Shown: in pieces, positions 5,084-8,631 of the stretch
Numbering within the stretch: position 1 is the first letter of the stretch
Layout: every line of letters starts with the position of its first letter
Assembly: GCA_015233285.1 (NCBI GenBank)
Contig: JADFYA010000135.1
Location: 1-8,631 of the forward strand
Direction: 5' to 3'
DNA length: 8,631 nucleotides
DNA from: Deltaproteobacteria bacterium
GTDB taxonomy: Bacteria; Desulfobacterota; JADFXK01
Position numbers and translations under genes: made by a program
The notes under the pieces: generated by a model
The model's input: only the letters and a program-made list of their open reading frames with translations
The model's database searches: none
Told to the model about the DNA's origin: nothing

Positions 5084-7660
5084 CTACCGCTCAACCCAGA
5101 TCTCTGCTCGCCGGTCCTGACGAAGTAAATCTGGGTCGGCGCCCGGTAACTTACCGTCCAGATTCAATTTACCGCCGCTCTGTATCCTAGACACCACAAC
5201 ACCTCTCCTGCGCAGAAAATCTCTTACAGATCGGGCGCGCTCGAGGGCCTTATCCACACATGCCTGGTCGTCGCCGATAATGTCTGAGAAGCCGGTGACG
5301 GAAACCTGCGTGATACCCCATTCAGGGTGCTTTCTTATTGTGTCCAGTGCGTTCTTAATTAAACTCTTCGATTCAGAGTCGAGTTTGCCATCATTGAAAT
5401 CAAAGTGTACGACAATCAGTGGGTCGTTATCAGGGTAAATCAAGTGGAATAATCCAGCATCATTCACGTCTTCTTGTCCTTGGTCATAATCCTGAGCCAT
5501 CTGTACGAATTTTTTCGCATCTTTATTACGGTTACGCTGGTCCCTAGTCATCCCACCTGCGGAGCTAGGGGGAATGTACAGATACAGGGTTCGTTTCATG
5601 GAATACAGGTTTCTTTCCGCCTCATTAGACTCGTTTGATCCGGACAATTTTCCGTTGTTTACTGTTAGGGGTTTCGTCCCTTGGGTTTTCGGTAAAGGAA
5701 GATAAGATATGCCTGAAGGGTCGGCCGCAACGGCCTCGGCTATTTCCTGGTTGTGCTCTCTAATCTTCGCATCTGCCCTTATACCTGCTTCGTTCAAGAC
5801 TCTCTTCCTAAAGAATTGGCGTGTTCCCGACCCTGTTTTACGTGAATAAACCCTAATAAGGCCGTTCTTTCCTTTTACTTCCTCCCACTTGGTGAAGCCT
5901 CCGGTAAATATGGAGCGAACGTCACTGATGGATAACGCATCCACCGAATTATTACGATTAACAACGATTCCCAAAGCGTCATAGCCGATGGGGAATTGCG
6001 CGTCCTGGCCATCCATCTCTGGAAAGCCGCTCTTTCTCAATAAACTTTTCATTGTCGTCGATATGGCATCCGAAGACATGGCGATGTCACATGCGCCGCC
6101 GGCCAGTGACCTAAACCCAAAAGAAGAGTTTTTCGCTTTTATTTCAATCGTCTTAGGGCTTCCATTGATGTGAGCTGTCACGAGTTTTGCGCCGTCCTCG
6201 GTCGTCTTAGTGGATTTATCATCTTCGACTTCCTCATCTCGGGCTCCTTTTTGTTTCAGAAAACGTTTGGCCAAAAGAATCGCCAGAGACTCGCCGATCG
6301 TATCCGAACCATGGATCCGCAAAAGGATCTCCGGGGGTACCCGTGTGGGCGCCGGCGTTGGCTCTTTTATTTCATAATTAGTGTCAATTATCGAGATAAA
6401 CCTAGCCGCCTCATCTACAACCTCAGATTGTATCTCCTCCCTCAAAGTAAATCGCAAGAACCGCCTGACCAGATCCTCTCTTTCAGGTTTGCTCAAGGTG
6501 TACAGGTAAAGCGGCCGGCTCAGGTAGTATTCTTCTGACCGAATCTGATCCCGGCTACAGGGAAGAGCCTTATCCAATCCGCCGGTGTTACTAATATTTA
6601 CCGCTTTGACCGTTTTGAAATCGATGTAACTCTCACTGACAAAGCCAATGGCATACGGGTCATCGGCAACCTTCTTCACTACCTCGATGTTCTCTTTTTT
6701 TTCCCCTGTACATTTATTTTGTTTGTCACGCTTTACCTTTTCTTCCCTTGAACATATAATTTGTGTTCCGCGCATCACCTTTTCGATGAAAAATTCCCTT
6801 GTGCCGGATGGTTCAGCTCGAGATAACACATTTATTTTACCTGTTTTTGTGTGGCCGGTATCGCGGTTAACCATACTCCAGTCCGTTGTCTCCCCGGAAT
6901 AAATCCGGCGCAAAGTATCCACGGTGAGCTTTTTGATCGGATTGTCGGGATGTACGATTATGGCGACTCCGTCCATGGCGATGACATGCTCGGCGCCGTC
7001 CCCCGGCTTTGTCCCCCGTTCCGCCACCCACTGTCCATGCGCTCGGATGATCCTGTTCGCCTCCTCTTCCGTCACCTGGCGTGAGGCCATCCCGATATCG
7101 CAAGGATGTTTCGCAGCCAGCCCCCGCTCATCATTAAATGCATTACCGGAACCTGTGGCATAGATAGCTATGTGTCGCTTTCTGCCGTCCTCTGCTTCGC
7201 CCATGACATAGATTACCTTGTCCTTGTCACTAGGGTCGGACCATTCTTTAACGTTTTTGAACTTTTGTTTTTGATCGAGGAAGCGTATGGCAAGTTGAGG
7301 TATTAATTTCCCACCTAAAGTGTCCGACCCCACAAAAGTAAGAATGTTTTCCCCCAGATCAGGGGCCGAGCTACCGGGACCTGAAGTGGGCCGGGGAATT
7401 ACAGTGGGACTATGAATTTCAGTGGGACTGGGAGTTGCGGAGGGTCGGGATGGCCGGGTGGCTGCGGCTGTCGGAGCCGGGGTAGGTATATTCCCCCTTA
7501 ACACAATTTCTATAAGCTTGTCAGCGATGCCCTTTCTACAATCATTTCCTGATCTGATTATATCTGATAGACCCTCTTGTGAAACGCCATAGCGTTCTTT
7601 CATGCACTCTAATCCACATCCTAGCTGCGCGCCTACTAGACTCTTTACTAAGCCAACCAA
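5084..7660 (-). CDS. Tandem PstS-like binding domains fused to OmpA peptidoglycan-binding domain; 5' end missing
   Basis: 858 aa from a TTG. Residues 1-57 are the back half of the two-Cys module (SGNDCRKGIADKL). Residues 59-99 are a Pro/Thr/Ser linker. Residues about 107-425 and 447-730 are two PstS-type phosphate-binding folds: GSDTLG (111-116) and GSDTIG (451-456), CDIGMASR and CDIAMSS, then the anion-loop motif SGTR at 285-288 and 611-614, joined by a second Pro linker (434-443). Residues about 747-858 are an OmpA-like domain (VHFDFND, TGFSD with Asp793, ERARSVRDFL with Arg808, RRAEIWVE); Asp and Arg are the residues that hold diaminopimelate. The family picture is a periplasmic, wall-anchored sensor or scavenger of phosphate or a similar anion. 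The signal peptide is missing: the frame is homologous up to 7675, where a 99-bp inverted repeat ends and unrelated sequence begins. As it stands, the product could not be exported. The missing N-terminus is found inverted at 8308-8532. Confidence 0.85.
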   Translation of the reverse strand: MVGLVKSLVGAQLGCGLECMKERYGVSQEGLSDIIRSGNDCRKGIADKLIEIVLRGNIPTPAPTAAATRPSRPSATPSPTEIHSPTVIPRPTSGPGSSAPDLGENILTFVGSDTLGGKLIPQLAIRFLDQKQKFKNVKEWSDPSDKDKVIYVMGEAEDGRKRHIAIYATGSGNAFNDERGLAAKHPCDIGMASRQVTEEEANRIIRAHGQWVAERGTKPGDGAEHVIAMDGVAIIVHPDNPIKKLTVDTLRRIYSGETTDWSMVNRDTGHTKTGKINVLSRAEPSGTREFFIEKVMRGTQIICSREEKVKRDKQNKCTGEKKENIEVVKKVADDPYAIGFVSESYIDFKTVKAVNISNTGGLDKALPCSRDQIRSEEYYLSRPLYLYTLSKPEREDLVRRFLRFTLREEIQSEVVDEAARFISIIDTNYEIKEPTPAPTRVPPEILLRIHGSDTIGESLAILLAKRFLKQKGARDEEVEDDKSTKTTEDGAKLVTAHINGSPKTIEIKAKNSSFGFRSLAGGACDIAMSSDAISTTMKSLLRKSGFPEMDGQDAQFPIGYDALGIVVNRNNSVDALSISDVRSIFTGGFTKWEEVKGKNGLIRVYSRKTGSGTRQFFRKRVLNEAGIRADAKIREHNQEIAEAVAADPSGISYLPLPKTQGTKPLTVNNGKLSGSNESNEAERNLYSMKRTLYLYIPPSSAGGMTRDQRNRNKDAKKFVQMAQDYDQGQEDVNDAGLFHLIYPDNDPLIVVHFDFNDGKLDSESKSLIKNALDTIRKHPEWGITQVSVTGFSDIIGDDQACVDKALERARSVRDFLRRRGVVVSRIQSGGKLNLDGKLPGADPDLLRQDRRAEIWVER
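7364..7486 (-). other. Low-complexity Pro/Thr/Ser linker in the PBP-OmpA gene
   Basis: It encodes residues 59-99, almost all Pro, Thr, Ser, Ala and Arg. At DNA level it is partly repetitive: CAGTGGGACT occurs at 7402-7411 and again at 7420-7429, an 18-bp period. Such linkers usually separate a membrane- or partner-proximal module from a substrate-binding module. The DNA repeats make length variation by slippage plausible. Confidence 0.6.
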
Positions 7661-7675
7661 GCTAACTTCACCCTC
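7577..7675. repeat. Left arm of a perfect 99-bp inverted repeat
   Basis: The reverse complement of this segment is identical to 8533-8631. The identity ends sharply at 7675/8533, with a mismatch at 7676/8532. It encodes the middle of the two-Cys module (EGEVSLVGLVKSL onwards) in both positions. The arms are separated by 857 bp. Only the window edge limits the right end, so the true repeat may be longer. Confidence 0.95.
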
Positions 7676-7681
7676 GCCTGC

Positions 7682-8227
7682 CTGGGCTTTGACGGGAAGG
7701 TAATATTCAGCGCCACCTTTCCTCCCGCCGCTTCGGCTGCGGCCGAGGATGGCGAGAGAAATCTCACGCTGGCCGTAGACCCCTCGGACGGAGGGATTTA
7801 GGCGGGTGTGAGAAACATGCTCTACCGGATGAATTCCCAGGGGTCGATCTTATTCAGCGTCAGCTTAACTCTTCCCATCCGGGGGATCTCCCTCGACGCG
7901 ACACGGTTCCACATCTGGGTCGCAACCCAAGAATATCTTACATCCTTCGATGAGAGCGGCCAAAAGGTCCTCTCGGTCGATCTTTCGAAGGACTATCCCG
8001 TTCGGGACATTTCCTTCGATTCCACATCGGATGCGCTATGGGTTGCATCCAATAAGATGCTCCACCGCTATGCGGGCGGCACGGGAGCGCTTCAGTTCGA
8101 GACCTCCTTCGACGGGATCGGAATGGTCTCGGCCGATGGAAGCGGGGGAGTATGGGCGGCTGGAAAGTTTGTTGCAAAGTACCACTTAGAGTCAGGGTAC
8201 AGAGTGCGGCGCAAGCCTCATGGGTGA
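7682..8227 (+). pseudogene. Beta-propeller fragment, probably an Rhs N-terminus, with internal amber stop
   Basis: The frame through 7766-8164 shows about three and a half blades with a period near 36 residues: LTLAVDPSDGGI-stop-AGVRNMLYRM, then RGISLDATRFHIWVAT, RDISFDSTSDALWVAS and MVSADGSGGVWAAG. Each blade has a D-x-(1-4)-x-I/L/V-W core like NHL-type propellers. I recall propellers of this style at the N-terminus of Rhs proteins with the same shell type, which fits a remnant of the part missing from the Rhs gene at 1363-4194, but it lies on the opposite strand. The start is lost at the 7676 junction with the inverted repeat, and blade homology ends near 8164, followed by unrelated residues to the stop at 8225-8227. 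A GTG at 7808 could restart a 139-aa product, but there is no good ribosome site. Most likely a dead fragment. Confidence 0.65.
7799..7801 (+). other. Amber codon replacing a conserved blade Trp (TGG to TAG)
   Basis: The in-frame TAG falls where the three other blades have Trp (HIWVAT, ALWVAS, GVWAAG), so a single G-to-A change of TGG explains it. TAG ends the Rhs, lipoprotein and PBP-OmpA genes in this window, so recoding is unlikely. It supports decay of the propeller fragment. Confidence 0.65.
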
Positions 8228-8287
8228 AACAGGCTTAGTACTCGTATGGGTATTTTAATAGTAAATGGACAACCTCTCTGTTTGCCG

Positions 8288-8307
8288 AAACGAAAGGATA
8301 AGTTGAA
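8288..8307 (+). promoter_or_regulatory. Conserved leader and ribosome binding site of the 8308 gene
   Basis: AAACGAAAGGAT-A-AGTTGAA directly precedes the ATG and matches the leader of the 4891 gene at 19 of 20 bases. The preceding 8165-8287 stretch changes from GC-rich propeller sequence to AT-rich sequence near 8240 (TATTTTAATAG) and presumably holds the promoter; no clear -35/-10 pair was found. Confidence 0.65.
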
Positions 8308-8631
8308 ATGGCTAACCCCCGACTTATAACTAAAGCAATTGTTATTTCTGTTTTTATTCTTCTTTTCAGCACTAGTGCTCCGTCGATTGGGCAGAACGTG
8401 GCCGGCGTTCCGGAACAAGCCGAAACAAATTCAGATATGAAAGAAAAGTTAAAAATAATAAGGGATTTTGCCGAATCTATTTGTGGGACACATTCTGATG
8501 TTAGCGAAAGGGCACGCTACATACTTTCTGGTGAGGGTGAAGTTAGCTTGGTTGGCTTAGTAAAGAGTCTAGTAGGCGCGCAGCTAGGATGTGGATTAGA
8601 GTGCATGAAAGAACGCTATGGCGTTTCACAA
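8308..8631 (+). CDS. Signal peptide and two-Cys module of a secreted protein (partial, runs off right edge)
   Basis: 108 codons without a stop. Residues 1-29 are a signal peptide: MANPRLITKA, hydrophobic IVISVFILLF, then STSAPSIGQ. The module follows: IIRDFAESICG, YILSGEGEV, then LVGLVKSLVG and a Cys-rich LGCGLECMKERYG. It is a clear paralogue of the 4891 gene (ADFADRICG, YVLSGEG). From residue 76 on it is identical at DNA level to the 5' part of the truncated PBP-OmpA gene on the other strand. It therefore holds the N-terminus which that gene lacks: residues 1-75, then EGEVS, then the 858-aa body would give 938 aa in frame. What follows beyond the window is unknown; it may be the same PBP-OmpA body or another one. 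The start is secure from the leader and signal peptide. Confidence 0.85.
   Translation, partial: MANPRLITKAIVISVFILLFSTSAPSIGQNVAGVPEQAETNSDMKEKLKIIRDFAESICGTHSDVSERARYILSGEGEVSLVGLVKSLVGAQLGCGLECMKERYGVSQ
8533..8631. repeat. Right arm of the perfect 99-bp inverted repeat
   Basis: It is identical to the reverse complement of 7577-7675 and reaches the last base of the window. Here it continues the open frame that starts at 8308. Between the arms lie the propeller fragment and the leader plus signal peptide. Confidence 0.95.

Noticed and set aside
5040..5086. Possible intrinsic terminator after the PBP-OmpA gene
   Set aside because: Small GGCATG/CATGCC repeats exist, but no stable stem followed by a T-run is present in the minus direction.
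6170..7306. Several plus-strand frames of 61-122 aa opposite the PBP-OmpA gene
   Set aside because: They are antisense to a long gene with clear domain motifs and have no ribosome sites or recognisable sequence of their own.
7799..7801. Amber recoding to Trp
   Set aside because: TAG is the stop of three genes in this window (at 989, 1363 and 5084), so a recoded amber is not supported.
1..8631. CRISPR array, tRNA, rRNA, transposase or recombinase gene
   Set aside because: No spaced short repeats, no tRNA- or rRNA-like segment, and no frame with transposase or recombinase motifs was found on either strand.

Overview
The window is a fragmented Rhs (YD-repeat) toxin locus mixed with secreted genes of lower GC. 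The signal peptides, a lipobox lipoprotein and an OmpA-type peptidoglycan-binding domain point to a Gram-negative bacterium. The GC-rich Rhs shell looks like the kind seen in uncultured environmental lineages (Deltaproteobacteria, NC10 or Nitrospirae type). That placement is an impression and cannot be settled from this sequence.

Layout, left to right. (1) 1-870, minus: a partial second copy of the Rhs shell, running off the left edge; by hand alignment it is about 94% identical to 2126-2998. (2) 871-988: a short junction with two GC-rich hairpins. (3) 989-1339, minus: a small lipoprotein with an SH3-like C-terminus, the candidate immunity gene. (4) 1363-4194, minus: an Rhs protein of 943 aa that lacks the usual N-terminal part and ends in an AT-richer tip with a His...Cys pattern like a permuted NlpC/P60 (papain-like) enzyme. 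(5) 4175-4891, minus: a secreted 238-aa protein whose 3' end overlaps the Rhs start by 20 bp. (6) 5084-7660, minus: two PstS-like phosphate-binding domains plus an OmpA C-terminus, missing its signal peptide. (7) 7682-8227, plus: a broken piece of beta-propeller, probably from the N-terminus of an Rhs protein, with an internal amber codon where the sister blades have Trp. (8) 8308-8631, plus: leader, start codon and signal peptide of a secreted gene that runs off the right edge.

The most interesting structure is at the right. The last 99 bases (8533-8631) are a perfect inverted copy of 7577-7675. The minus-strand gene at 5084-7660 has a body but no start; the plus-strand gene at 8308 has a leader and signal peptide but no visible body. 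Flipping the 857 bp between the repeats would join the two exactly in frame, giving a secreted protein of 938 aa. This is either a DNA-inversion (on/off or partner-choice) switch, a static rearrangement, or an assembly artefact. The artefact must be taken seriously: the left edge is likewise an exact 127-bp copy of internal sequence, and 99 and 127 are both common assembler k-mer sizes.

The secreted genes at 4891 and 8308 are paralogues. They share a 20-bp leader (one mismatch), the first three residues, a signal peptide and a helical module with two conserved Cys, followed by different C-terminal domains. The Rhs tip, the lipoprotein behind it and the displaced shell copy further on match the usual order of a polymorphic toxin locus. 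No recombinase, transposase, tRNA, rRNA or CRISPR array is visible.
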